NCBI GenBank assembly: GCA_963817065.1
Contig: CAWFMO010000001.1
Coordinates: forward strand, 682,001 to 746,000
Direction: 5' to 3'
DNA length: 64,000 nt
From: CAWFMO01 sp963817065
GTDB taxonomy: Bacteria; Actinomycetota; Thermoleophilia; Solirubrobacterales; 70-9
Position numbers and translations under genes: made by a program. Shown piece by piece: positions 1 through 8,145 of this stretch. Position 1 is the first letter of the stretch, and each line of letters begins with the position of its first letter. Under the pieces are notes generated by a model. That model saw nothing but the letters and a program-made list of their open reading frames with translations. It did not search any database and was not told where the DNA came from.

Positions 1-31
1 GCCCAGATCGCTCCGGCTCGGGACCGCAGGG

Positions 32-43
32 CCTGATTTCAGG
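32..43. repeat. Short inverted repeat before first gene
   Basis: CCTGA-TT-TCAGG lies about 40 bases upstream of the first CDS. It could be a regulator half-site pair or the end of an upstream terminator. The rest of positions 1-81 holds nothing I can identify. Confidence 0.25.
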
Positions 44-81
44 ACCGAGATCGAGCAGTCGTAGCTGTTAGCTTCTCCCGC

Positions 82-1341
82 GTGAGGAGTGGGATCGCGC
101 TGGTCTGCGGCGTCCTGTTCGCGGCGCTCGCCGCGATCGCGCCGGCGCAGGCAGATGCCGACGTCGACTGGCTCTGCAAGCCCGGGATCGCCGACAACCC
201 CTGCGAGATCGGGCAGGACACGACCTATCAGGAGGGAAACGGATCGAGCCGGGTCGATTCGCCGCCGACCGGTCCGCGCGAGGTCGACTGCTTCTACGTC
301 TACCCGACCGTCTCCAACCAGCTGACGCCGAACGCGACCAAGAGCCGCGACCCCGAGCTGAAATCGATCGCCAAGTTCCACGCCGCGCGCTTCTCGAGCC
401 AGTGCCGCGTCTTCGCGCCGATCTACCGCCAGGCGACCCTGGCCTCGATCCTGACCGGGATCCTCGGCCTGCCGTCGGCGGTCGATCGCGAGCTTCCCTA
501 TGCCGACGTGCTCGAGGCCTGGCGCGAGTACCTGCGGACCGAGAACCGCGGCCGCGGCGTCGTCCTGCTCGGGCACTCGCAGGGCACCTTCGTGCTGCGG
601 CGGCTGCTGCGCGAGGAGATCGAGGTCAATTCCGCCCAGGAGGAGCTGCTGGTCTCGGCGCTGCTGCTCGGCGGAAACGTCACGGTTCGCGCCGGGCAGA
701 CGAGCGGGGGCGACTTCGCCCGAACGCCGCTCTGCACCGCCGCGGGCCAGTTCGGCTGCGTCGTCGCCTACTCGAGCTTCTTCGCGGACCCATCGCCGAG
801 CGCGCGCTTCGGCAGGGCCGAGGCCGGGCTCGAGGTCGCCTGCACGGATCCGCGCCCGCTCGCCGGGATCAGCGGGCCGCTCCGCACCGTCACCCCGAGC
901 GAGCTCTTCGCGCCGGGGACGATCCTGCTCGGGATCATCGTCACCGCGCTCGGCCTGCCGCCCTCGGCGGCGACGACCTGGGTCTCGCCGCCGGATCTCG
1001 CCGACGGAAGCTGCCAAACGATCAACGGCGCCCACGTCCTTCGGCTCGATCCGCTTCCGGGCTCGCGGCGGCCGACCTGGTACCCGGAGCCGGGCTGGGG
1101 GACTCACCTGATCGACTTCAACGTGGCGCTCGACCCGCTCGTCACCCTGGTCGGCCGCCAGGCGGGCGCCTGGCAGAGGCGGGCGGACGCCGCGGCGGTC
1201 TCGCCCGCGGTGGCCGGCGTCGCCGCCAAGCCAAGCCGGCGCTGCGCGCGGGGCGGTAAGCGCAAGCCTCGCCGCTGCAAGCGCAAGCATCGGCGCAAGC
1301 GGGGCGGCGGCGGCAAAGCGAAGTCCGACCGCTCGCGCTAA
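82..1341 (+). CDS. Secreted DUF3089 alpha/beta-hydrolase with basic C-terminal tail
   Basis: A 419-residue exported protein. The GTG start at 82 gives a short basic N-terminus and a hydrophobic signal peptide ending near APAQA (about residue 24). The body matches the DUF3089 family of lipase-like alpha/beta hydrolases. The nucleophile elbow GHSQG (about residue 162) is visible, as are the family-like 'CFYVYPTVS' near the start and a late His in 'GWGTHLIDFN' that could complete the triad. The substrate is unknown; an ester or lipid outside the membrane is likely. The last ~40 residues form a Lys/Arg-rich tail with two Cys separated by ten residues, as in other secreted proteins of this window. 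A cupredoxin gene follows after 7 bases. Confidence 0.85.
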   Translation: MRSGIALVCGVLFAALAAIAPAQADADVDWLCKPGIADNPCEIGQDTTYQEGNGSSRVDSPPTGPREVDCFYVYPTVSNQLTPNATKSRDPELKSIAKFHAARFSSQCRVFAPIYRQATLASILTGILGLPSAVDRELPYADVLEAWREYLRTENRGRGVVLLGHSQGTFVLRRLLREEIEVNSAQEELLVSALLLGGNVTVRAGQTSGGDFARTPLCTAAGQFGCVVAYSSFFADPSPSARFGRAEAGLEVACTDPRPLAGISGPLRTVTPSELFAPGTILLGIIVTALGLPPSAATTWVSPPDLADGSCQTINGAHVLRLDPLPGSRRPTWYPEPGWGTHLIDFNVALDPLVTLVGRQAGAWQRRADAAAVSPAVAGVAAKPSRRCARGGKRKPRRCKRKHRRKRGGGGKAKSDRSR

Positions 1342-1348
1342 ATTTGTC

Positions 1349-1717
1349 GTGGTGGAGAGAGTCGTACCGACATCGCGTGGCGCCAGGCTCGTATTGGCGG
1401 CAGCGGTGGCCGCACTGACGCTCGTCTCGCTGCTCGCCCTCGGGCGCACCGGTGAGGCCGGAGCGCAGTCGGCGGTCAAGGTGAAGATGGTCGACTCGCT
1501 GTTCAAGCCGAAGGCGGTCGCGGTCAAGCGCGGCACGACGGTGAAGTGGAAGAACGCGGGCCAGCTCGACCACAACGTCAAGGGCTCCGGGTTCGCCTCC
1601 AAGACGGTCGCCCCCGGAGGCGGCTACGCGTTCCGCTTCTCGAAGGCGGGCACCTACAAGTACCTCTGCACGATCCACCCGACGACGATGAAGGGCACCG
1701 TCTCCGTCTCGAAGTAG
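1349..1717 (+). CDS. Exported cupredoxin (plastocyanin-like) domain protein
   Basis: A 122-residue protein with an N-terminal hydrophobic export segment (about residues 12-35) followed by one cupredoxin domain. Type 1 copper ligands are visible: His in 'DHNV', then Cys, His and Met in 'LCTIHPTTM', the usual C-x3-H-x3-M arrangement. The core begins VKVKMVDSLFKP and ends GTVSV, typical of small amicyanin/plastocyanin-like blue copper proteins that carry electrons outside the membrane. The GTG start at 1349 is chosen because it gives a basic n-region before the hydrophobic stretch. The partner enzyme is unknown; the upstream DUF3089 hydrolase is probably co-transcribed. Confidence 0.85.
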   Translation: MVERVVPTSRGARLVLAAAVAALTLVSLLALGRTGEAGAQSAVKVKMVDSLFKPKAVAVKRGTTVKWKNAGQLDHNVKGSGFASKTVAPGGGYAFRFSKAGTYKYLCTIHPTTMKGTVSVSK

Positions 1718-1725
1718 CGCAGCTC

Positions 1726-1738
1726 CAAGCTTCGCTTG
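1726..1738 (+). terminator. Short stem-loop after cupredoxin gene
   Basis: CAAGC-TTC-GCTTG forms a 5-bp hairpin just after the cupredoxin stop and before the strong AGGAGGAGG ribosome site of the methyltransferase gene. No T-run follows, so a weak terminator or processing site is all that can be claimed. Confidence 0.2.
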
Positions 1739-1761
1739 CAAACGAATAGGAGGAGGTCCGC

Positions 1762-2586
1762 GTGTCGACTGTCGCGCCAGATGCCGAGCTCAAGGGCAAG
1801 CACCGCAAGATGTGGGCCAACGGTGACTACCCGCAGATGGTCGACACGTTCCTGCTCCCGCTCGGGCCGACGTTGGTCGAGGCCGCGGGGATCGAGAAGG
1901 GGATGAAGGTTCTCGACGTCGCCGCCGGGACCGGCAACGCCTCGCTGCCCGCCGCCGAGCGCGGCGCCGACGTCACGGCGAGCGACCTGACCCCCGAGCT
2001 GCTCGACGACGGGCGCAAGCGCGCCGAGGCCGCTGGGCTCGAGCTCGAATGGGCCGAGGCCGACGCCGAGAACCTGCCTTTCGAGGATGAGACCTACGAC
2101 GTCGTGATGTCCTCGATCGGGGCGATGTTCGCCCCCTTCCACGAGAAGGTCGCCGACGAGCTCGTCCGGGTCTGCAAGCCCGGGGGGACGATCGCGATGC
2201 TGAACTGGACCCCCGACGGCATGATCGGGGCGCTGTTCAAGACCATGGGCCCGTTCGCGCCGCCGCCCCCCGAGGGCGCCCAGCCGCCGCCGCTCTGGGG
2301 TGGGGAGGACCACCTCAAGGGGCTGTTCGGCGACCGCGTCGACTGGAAGACGCTCGAGCGCGAGGACCTCGAGATCACCGCCTTCGAGGTGCCCCGCGAC
2401 TACGGCGAGCACTTCAAGGCCTACTACGGCCCGACGATCGCCGCTCGCGCCAACGCCGAGAAGGACGGGCGCGAGGACGAGTTCGACGCTGCGCTCGACG
2501 CCTTCTGCGACGAGTGGAACCGCGGCGCTGACGACGACGCGCGGTTCGAAAAGCAGTACCTCGTCGCCGTCGGCACCAGGAAGTAG
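1762..2586 (+). CDS. Class I SAM-dependent methyltransferase
   Basis: A 274-residue cytosolic methyltransferase of the Methyltransf_11/25 type. Motif I is 'VLDVAAGTGNASL' (about residues 50-62), followed by the acidic motif II region 'TASDLTPELL' and a motif with 'FEDETYDVVMSSIGAMFAP'. These are the SAM-binding Rossmann elements seen in UbiE-like enzymes. The acceptor is not predictable. An excellent ribosome site (AGGAGGAGG) ends about 6 bases before the GTG start at 1762. The next gene, an SDR, begins 13 bases after the stop, so the two are probably one transcript. Confidence 0.85.
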   Translation: MSTVAPDAELKGKHRKMWANGDYPQMVDTFLLPLGPTLVEAAGIEKGMKVLDVAAGTGNASLPAAERGADVTASDLTPELLDDGRKRAEAAGLELEWAEADAENLPFEDETYDVVMSSIGAMFAPFHEKVADELVRVCKPGGTIAMLNWTPDGMIGALFKTMGPFAPPPPEGAQPPPLWGGEDHLKGLFGDRVDWKTLEREDLEITAFEVPRDYGEHFKAYYGPTIAARANAEKDGREDEFDAALDAFCDEWNRGADDDARFEKQYLVAVGTRK

Positions 2587-2599
2587 GACCGGCCGCGCC

Positions 2600-3529
2600 T
2601 TGGGTTGGACCGCCGCCGAGATCCCGGACCAGACCGGCCGCGCGGCGGTCGTGACCGGCGCCAACGGTGGGCTCGGGCTCGAGACCGCCCGCGCGCTCGC
2701 CGCCGCCGGCGCCACGGTGGTGATGGCGGCCCGCAACCAGGACAAGGCCGCCGTGGCGATGGACGAGATCCGCGAACGCGTGCCGGAAGCCGAGCTCGAG
2801 CTCGTCGCCCTCGATCTCGGATCCCAGGCGTCGGTGCGAGAGGCCGCCGAGAAGATCCTCGCCGAACACGACGTGCTCGACCTCCTCGTCAACAACGCCG
2901 GGGTGATGGGAATCCCCGAGCGCCGCACCGACGACGGCTTTGAGATGCAGTTCGGGGTCAACCACCTCGGCCACTACGCGCTGACGGCGCTGCTGATGCC
3001 GGCGCTGCTGCGCGCCGACGCGGCGCGGATCGTCACCGTGACCAGCTCCGCTCACCACATGGGCCGCGCCGTCAACCCGGACAACCCGCATCTCGAGGGC
3101 AGCTACGGGCCCTGGAAGGCCTACGGGCAGGCGAAGCTCGCCAACTTCCACTTCGGCCTCGGCCTGCAGCGAAAGCTCGCGGCCGCCGGCGCCCCGGTGG
3201 CGAGCCTGATCGCCCACCCCGGGCTCTCGAACACCGAGCTCCAGGCGGTCAGCGTCGAGGAGACCGACGGCGGGCTGAGCCAGAGGTTCTTCCACGGGCT
3301 CGCGGCCAGCACCGGGATGTCGCCCGAGCAGGGCGCCCGCCCGCAGCTGCGGGCGGCGACCGACCCGGCCGCCGGGGGCGGCCAGTTCTACGCGCCGCGG
3401 TTCATCGCCAACGGCCCGCCGGTGCGGCGGCCGGTGCTGCGGCGGCTCGGCATGAACGGCGCGATCGATCGCCTCTGGGAAGTCTCGGAGCGCGAGACCG
3501 GCCTCGCGATTGAGCCCGACGGCGTCTAG
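2600..3529 (+). CDS. SDR family oxidoreductase (retinol-dehydrogenase-like)
   Basis: A 309-residue NAD(P)-dependent short-chain dehydrogenase. The TTG start at 2600 gives the family N-terminus 'GWTAAEIPDQTGR'. Visible motifs are TGANGGLG (cofactor glycine motif), NNAG, a Ser in the 'VTVTSSAHH' strand, and the catalytic Tyr-Lys pair in YGQAK. This subgroup resembles RDH/WWOX-type actinobacterial SDRs that act on lipophilic alcohols or ketones; the true substrate is unknown. The reading frame stays open well upstream inside the methyltransferase gene, but only the part from 2600 has family similarity. Confidence 0.85.
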   Translation: MGWTAAEIPDQTGRAAVVTGANGGLGLETARALAAAGATVVMAARNQDKAAVAMDEIRERVPEAELELVALDLGSQASVREAAEKILAEHDVLDLLVNNAGVMGIPERRTDDGFEMQFGVNHLGHYALTALLMPALLRADAARIVTVTSSAHHMGRAVNPDNPHLEGSYGPWKAYGQAKLANFHFGLGLQRKLAAAGAPVASLIAHPGLSNTELQAVSVEETDGGLSQRFFHGLAASTGMSPEQGARPQLRAATDPAAGGGQFYAPRFIANGPPVRRPVLRRLGMNGAIDRLWEVSERETGLAIEPDGV

Positions 3530-3633
3530 TTTCGCGCCGCCACCCACCGGGTATTCAGTAGACGCCGCGGGGAACTCAGCACGGCCCCACGGTGGACTGT
3601 CAATTCGGGCTGAGCCGAGGAGGAGATTCACCG

Positions 3634-3828
3634 ATGCCCTTGTCTCACTGCCCCCGCTGTGGCCACGTGTCGCGGATCCTCTGGCCGGTCTCGGACTCGC
3701 CGAGCTGCCCGGACTGCGACGCGAAGATGAACTTCGTCGGCCGCCAGTCGCTGGGACACCGAGAGCCGTTCGTGGCCGACCTGCTGCGGTTCCGGGAGCG
3801 CCCGGCGAAGCGCCCGCGCATCAGCTAG
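3634..3828 (+). CDS. Small zinc-ribbon protein
   Basis: A 64-residue protein. The ATG at 3634 is preceded by AGGAGGAG at good spacing. Two Cys pairs, CPRC and CPDC about 20 residues apart, form a likely zinc ribbon; the rest is basic and ends RPAKRPRIS. No enzymatic role is visible. It stands between the SDR and the nucleotide cyclase and has its own ribosome site. A 13-bp hairpin (CGATC-TAA-GATCG, 3835-3847) follows the stop. Confidence 0.7.
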   Translation: MPLSHCPRCGHVSRILWPVSDSPSCPDCDAKMNFVGRQSLGHREPFVADLLRFRERPAKRPRIS

Positions 3829-3851
3829 GCCCAGCGATCTAAGATCGGCCG

Positions 3852-5441
3852 ATGCTCCGCAGCGCCGCCGGGCGGCTCGGCCGAACCCTCACCGCACCGC
3901 TGCGCAAGCTCGGCCCGAGCGCGGGGCGCAGCGGGCCGGCGATCAACCGGCGCACCGGCGCCCTCGTGCTGCTCGCGATCGTGCTCGCGAACATCATCGG
4001 TGCCGCGGTCGTGTTCGCGTTCGCGCTCCTGGTCACGACCCCGAACCTGGTCGACGACAGCGAGGTCCGGCTCGCCAACGGGATCGCGTTCGGGGCCTAC
4101 GTCGCCTTCGCGCTCGCGGTCGGGATCGTCTGGGGGGTGAAGCGGATGGGGCCGCTGCGCGCGTTCCTGCGCGAGGACCGCGACCCGACGCCCGAGGAGC
4201 GCGCGCTCGTGATCCGGGCGCCGCTGCGGCTGACGACCGTCAACGGCTGTCTCTGGGGGCTCGCCGTCTTCGTCTTCGGGGCGCTCAACCTCACCTTTTC
4301 GGCCGAGCTCGCCGGGCGCGTGGTCGCGTCGGTCCTGCTCGCCGGCGTCGTCACCAGTGCCTTCGTCTACCTGCTCAGCGAGCGGTTGATGCGCGCCGTC
4401 GCCGCACGCGCCCTCGCGGCGGAGGCGCCGACGCGCCCGATGCTGCCCGGGGTCGCGGCGCGCAGCATCCTCGCCTGGACGCTCGGCACCGGCCTGGCAC
4501 TGCTCGGGCTGATGTCGATCGCGATCTCGACCCTGGTCGAGGAGGACTTCTCCCGCGACCAGCTCGCGGTCGTCGTCCTCGTCATCGCCGGGATCGCGTT
4601 CTTCGCAGGGCTCCTGCTCGTGACGCTGTCCGCGAAGGGAACCGCCGACCCGATCCGTTCGGTCCGCGACGCGCTCGCCGAGGTCGAGCGCGGCGAGCTC
4701 GGGGTCGAGGTCCCGGTCTACGACGCGAGCGAGGTCGGCATGCTCCAGGCGGGCTTCAACCGCATGGTCGAGGGCCTGCGCGAGCGCGAGAGGATCCGCG
4801 ACGCCTTCGGCACCTACATCGACCGCGACGTCGCCGAGCGGATCCTCGAGGAGGGGCCGTCGCTCGAGGGCGAACAGGTCGAGGTGACGGTGATGTTCCT
4901 CGACGTTCGCGACTTCACCGGCTACGCGGAGAAGCGCGACCCGCCGGAGGTGGTCTCGACCCTGAACCGGCTCTTCGAGCGCGCGGTCCCGATCGTCCAC
5001 CGCCGCGGCGGCCTGGTCGACAAGTTCGTCGGCGACGGGCTGCTCGCGGTCTTCGGCGCGCTGCGCGGCGGCGAGCGCCACGCCGACTCGGCGCTCGAAG
5101 CGGCGCTCGAGCTCGTCCCCGCGATCGAGGAGGAGTTCGGGGGCGAGATCGAGGTCGGGATCGGGCTCAACTCGGGCCCGGTCGTGGTCGGCAACGTCGG
5201 CGGCGCGGGGCGGCTCGAGTTCAGCGTCATCGGCGACGCGGTCAACGTCGCGGCGCGGGTCGAGGCCGCGACCCGGGAGACCGGCGACGTGATCCTGATC
5301 AGCGAGAACACCGCCGAGCTGCTCGGCGACCGCGACGATCTCGAGCCCCGGTCCGGGGTAGAGCTCAAGGGGAAGAGCGAGCCGGTCGCCCTCTTCGCGC
5401 CCGGGGCGGCGGCCCGGATCGCGGTCGAGGAGCGCGGCTAG
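3852..5441 (+). CDS. Membrane class III adenylate/guanylate cyclase with HAMP domain
   Basis: A 529-residue protein with about six N-terminal membrane helices (roughly residues 35-255), a HAMP linker (about 257-310, 'DPIRSVRDALAEVERGELGVEV') and a C-terminal class III cyclase domain (about 340-515). The metal-binding aspartates are seen in 'FLDVRDFTGYAEK' and 'FVGDGLLAVFG'; 'VIGDAVNVAARVEA' carries the Asn/Arg transition-state region. This is the architecture of mycobacterial Rv1318c-type receptor cyclases, producing cAMP (cGMP not excluded). The ligand is unknown. It converges with the surface-protein gene, the two stops overlapping by a few bases. Confidence 0.88.
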   Translation: MLRSAAGRLGRTLTAPLRKLGPSAGRSGPAINRRTGALVLLAIVLANIIGAAVVFAFALLVTTPNLVDDSEVRLANGIAFGAYVAFALAVGIVWGVKRMGPLRAFLREDRDPTPEERALVIRAPLRLTTVNGCLWGLAVFVFGALNLTFSAELAGRVVASVLLAGVVTSAFVYLLSERLMRAVAARALAAEAPTRPMLPGVAARSILAWTLGTGLALLGLMSIAISTLVEEDFSRDQLAVVVLVIAGIAFFAGLLLVTLSAKGTADPIRSVRDALAEVERGELGVEVPVYDASEVGMLQAGFNRMVEGLRERERIRDAFGTYIDRDVAERILEEGPSLEGEQVEVTVMFLDVRDFTGYAEKRDPPEVVSTLNRLFERAVPIVHRRGGLVDKFVGDGLLAVFGALRGGERHADSALEAALELVPAIEEEFGGEIEVGIGLNSGPVVVGNVGGAGRLEFSVIGDAVNVAARVEAATRETGDVILISENTAELLGDRDDLEPRSGVELKGKSEPVALFAPGAAARIAVEERG

Positions 5442-6985
5442 AACTCCTTGTCGGCCCCGCCGGCCTCGTTGACCGAGGCCGAGCTCATCGGGTTCGCAGC
5501 CCAGTCGGTCGGCGTCGTCGAGGGCGCCCAGGACATCTGCCCGTTCCCGCCCGCCGTTCCGGCTGAGACCAGGACCCCGTGGGCGGTCCTGTTGCCGAGC
5601 GTGATCGTCACCGTGCTGCCCGACATCACCATCGTCGAGTCGGTGCCAGTGGCGCCGAACTTGAGCGAGCCGCCGAGCAGCCCGTTGACGTAGTCGCTGC
5701 GGCCGAGGTCGACCGTGCCGAGCGGCAGCGCAGTCGAGTCGGAGCTGTTGAAGACCTCGACTCCGTCGTTGCCGGTCAAGCCGAGCAGCCCGTGTGTGAT
5801 TCTGACCACGACCGGGGTCGAGCTCCCGGTCCAGCCCGAGAGGATCGTCCCCGGCTCGATTCCCTCGCTGAAGGTGAAGGTGATCGTGTCGGTGATCTGG
5901 GCCTGGCCGACGATCGTGTTGACGTTCTGGGTCTGGATGTTTGCCGCGGTCGGCTGCGTGTTGTCGACGCTGACCGAGAAGCTCGACTGGGTCTGCGAGC
6001 CCCCGGTGTCGGTGAGGCTCAGCGAGTAGGCGGTCGAACCGGCGGCCACGACGGCGTTCGCGGTCAGCTGGGCGCTGCGGTAGTTGAAGCTCTGGTCGTC
6101 GACCGTGTAGGCGCCGTGTACGAGGCTGACCGCGGTCTGCCCGGTCGTGATCGACGAGACGTCCGCATTGAGTGTCGAGAGCCCGGCCGGCGGGTTGCCC
6201 GAGCCGGTCGCGTTGCCATAGACGAAGTAGGTGCCGCCCTGCTTGATGTAGCCCGGGACGCCGCCCTGCGACTTCGAGATCAGCGAGGTCCCGATCTGGG
6301 GTCGGTCGATCGTGACCCCGGTGCTTCGCTGGTCGCCCTGGCTGCCGATCGCGTAGATCGTGTGGGCGCCGTTCGAGGTCCCGCCGGGGACCGTCACCGA
6401 GACCCCGGCGGTGCCGTTCGTGGGCACCGGGCTGGGGGTGATGCTCCCGGTGAGCACGGTCCCGGTCGTCGGGTCGTCGAGCCGGTAGGTCACGGTCTGG
6501 CCCGAGATGTAGTTCGTGATCTGGCCCGTGAACGTGGCGGGGAGGCTGTTGGTGGACGACGTGTTGAGGGTGAACGTCGAAGCGGCCACGGTCGCCGTGG
6601 CGCTCTTGGCGCTCTCGGACCCGCGCCAGTTGCCTGAGGCCGGGGTGACCGAGTACTTCCAGTCGCCGGCGGGGACCGCGTTCTCGGTGCAGCTGAGTCC
6701 CGCGACGACGCCGGCGCAGCCGGCGCCCGTCGTCTGCAGCTGGTTCGAGGTGTCGTAGCGCTTGACCACGTATCCCCCGGGCGGCGCACCGGCGCCGGGG
6801 GCGGTCCAGCTGACCGTGACGTTGCGGCCCGAGACCGTCGCGGCGGGCGTGTTGCCGCCGGAGAGCGACAGGGCACGGGCGTAGGCCGAGCCGCCGCCGC
6901 CGCTACTGAAGCCCGCGACGGCGAAGGCGGTGACCGAGAGCGCGATCAGGGCGACGCCGGCGAGCGCGATCCCTCTCCTTCTCAC
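5438..6985 (-). CDS. Large secreted Fn3/Ig-like surface protein
   Basis: A 515-residue exported protein, last gene of a three-gene minus-strand cluster. The GTG start at 6985 overlaps the upstream stop (GTGA), giving 'RRRGIALAGVALIAL', a signal peptide ending around the Gly-rich 'FSSGGGGSAYARA'. A first fibronectin-III-like module ('VSWTAPGAGAPPGGYVVKRY', about residues 40-100) is followed by Ser/Thr/Gly-rich Ig-like beta repeats with several 'TGTVLTGS'-type strands. No sortase motif or C-terminal membrane anchor is visible. The low charge and high Thr/Ser content fit an extracellular structural or adhesive protein. Function is unknown beyond that. Confidence 0.7.
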   Translation of the reverse strand: MRRRGIALAGVALIALSVTAFAVAGFSSGGGGSAYARALSLSGGNTPAATVSGRNVTVSWTAPGAGAPPGGYVVKRYDTSNQLQTTGAGCAGVVAGLSCTENAVPAGDWKYSVTPASGNWRGSESAKSATATVAASTFTLNTSSTNSLPATFTGQITNYISGQTVTYRLDDPTTGTVLTGSITPSPVPTNGTAGVSVTVPGGTSNGAHTIYAIGSQGDQRSTGVTIDRPQIGTSLISKSQGGVPGYIKQGGTYFVYGNATGSGNPPAGLSTLNADVSSITTGQTAVSLVHGAYTVDDQSFNYRSAQLTANAVVAAGSTAYSLSLTDTGGSQTQSSFSVSVDNTQPTAANIQTQNVNTIVGQAQITDTITFTFSEGIEPGTILSGWTGSSTPVVVRITHGLLGLTGNDGVEVFNSSDSTALPLGTVDLGRSDYVNGLLGGSLKFGATGTDSTMVMSGSTVTITLGNRTAHGVLVSAGTAGGNGQMSWAPSTTPTDWAANPMSSASVNEAGGADKEF

Positions 6986-7416
6986 GGGCGCACCTTCGCC
7001 CGGAACTTGAGCGGGAAGACCGCGTCCTGGCATCCGTCGGCGGCATCGGGCGCGAGCCGGACGCCGGCCCAGACCCACATCTTGCGGCGCGGTCGCAGCT
7101 TCTTCTTCACCCGCAGGGTGGGGGTGATCAGGTTGTCGCGCAGGCAGTAGGGGCCGGCGTCGAGGGCGCGGATCTGGATCTTGCGGACCCTGACCGTCCA
7201 CGGCGACCGGTTGCGCACCCGGAGCCAGGTCCAATCCTCGCCGCCGGGATAGAGGTCGTCGAAGTTCGCCTTGATCTGGACGCGCGACTTGTGCTTCTTC
7301 GCGGCCGCGGACGCGGTCGGCGGGCTGGGAGCGTCCCGCTTGATGACCGCCGCGTAGCCGGCGCTCACCGAGGCGAGCAGCAGGGCGAAGGTCAGATAGA
7401 GCAGGAAGGGGCGCAT
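6982..7416 (-). CDS. Small secreted protein of surface cluster
   Basis: A 144-residue protein with a clear signal peptide ('FLLYLTFALLLASVSAGYAAV'), a basic linker and a beta-rich domain with two Cys. It starts at ATG 7416 behind GAGGAG. It lies between a TasA-like small protein and the large Fn3 protein and is coupled to the latter by a GTGA overlap. The 'RVRNRSPWTVRVRKIQIRA' segment resembles 'NPNSYPVRVTTV' of the upstream neighbour, so the two may be distant relatives that form or coat a surface structure. I cannot assign a known family. Confidence 0.65.
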   Translation of the reverse strand: MRPFLLYLTFALLLASVSAGYAAVIKRDAPSPPTASAAAKKHKSRVQIKANFDDLYPGGEDWTWLRVRNRSPWTVRVRKIQIRALDAGPYCLRDNLITPTLRVKKKLRPRRKMWVWAGVRLAPDAADGCQDAVFPLKFRAKVRP

Positions 7417-7440
7417 CGGGCTCGGCTCCTCAAACGGACA

Positions 7441-7470
7441 CGGTCCGGCCCCCGAGGAGGTACCGGACCG
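7441..7470 (-). promoter_or_regulatory. Intergenic stem-loop with anti-SD-like loop
   Basis: The arms CGGTCCGG and CCGGACCG (8 bp) enclose a 14-base loop. On the minus-strand transcript the loop contains CCUCCUC, complementary to the GAGGAG ribosome site of the next gene. It could be a terminator/attenuator after the first surface gene or a translational control element. No T-run follows. Confidence 0.4.
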
Positions 7471-7523
7471 CGGCGGTCGATCGAGTCATCGGTGCTCGAT
7501 CGATTGGGTGATCTCGGGTTGCT

Positions 7524-8003
7524 CTAGGCGTTGCTTACGCCGGCGAGGCTGACCGGGATCGTGAACGTCGCACCCTGGCAACCGTCGTCAGAGGCGTTGG
7601 ACATCTGGGCCGCGCCGGTCAGCGTGAACGTCGCTGCGGAGCTTGCCGGGACGTCGAGCGTCTGGCTGGTCTGGGTGGTGAAGCTGACTCCCGTCGTGGT
7701 GCAGGCGGCGATTCCGCCGATCGCGGTGACCGCTCCGTTGGCCGTGACCGTGGTGACACGAACCGGATAGGAGTTCGGGTTGTTGACCCGCAGCAGAACG
7801 TCGCCGCTGGCGCCCGGGTAGAGGGTGGGGGTGGTGCTCGCCGAGACGTCGACCGTGGTCAGCGCCTGAGCGGTACCGGCCTTGGCGTATCCGGCGCCGC
7901 TGCCGGAGGAAGTCCAGGCGGCATAAACGAGACCAACGACACCGACGACGAGGACGGCGACTGCCGCACCGACGATCCGATGCCTTCTGAGCTTGTTGAA
8001 CAT
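7524..8003 (-). CDS. TasA/camelysin-like secreted protein (SipW-type signal region)
   Basis: A 159-residue exported protein, first of the surface cluster. The N-terminus 'RRHRIVGAAVAVLVVGVVGLVYAAW' followed by 'TSSGSGAGYAKAGTAQ' resembles the signal and early mature region of SipW-processed proteins (TasA/camelysin type). The mature part is one beta-sandwich-like domain with 'YPGASGDVLLRVNNPNSYPVRV' and two Cys. Such proteins form fibres or surface layers in Bacillus; here this is inference. No SipW-like signal peptidase gene is present in the window. A structured leader lies upstream (8004-8110). Confidence 0.7.
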   Translation of the reverse strand: MFNKLRRHRIVGAAVAVLVVGVVGLVYAAWTSSGSGAGYAKAGTAQALTTVDVSASTTPTLYPGASGDVLLRVNNPNSYPVRVTTVTANGAVTAIGGIAACTTTGVSFTTQTSQTLDVPASSAATFTLTGAAQMSNASDDGCQGATFTIPVSLAGVSNA

Positions 8004-8015
8004 TTGGGGCTCCTT

Positions 8016-8110
8016 GTTTAGGTAAACGAACGAGCCCGTCTAGGACTCCTGTCTAGAACAGGCATCGGTACGCATCCCGCCGGGCTTGAGGACAACTCCC
8101 AAATTTCGAC
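8016..8110 (-). promoter_or_regulatory. Structured 5' leader of surface cluster
   Basis: Several inverted repeats precede the first surface gene: GTTTA-GG-TAAAC (8016-8027) next to its ribosome site, CCTGT-TCTAG-ACAGG around 8055, and CAACTC...GAGTTG (transcript sense) enclosing a GAAA. The arrangement suggests a regulated leader. It does not match a riboswitch class that I can name with confidence. Confidence 0.35.
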
Positions 8111-8145
8111 GAGAGTTGCCGACGCGACGCGACTACGATGGCCGG

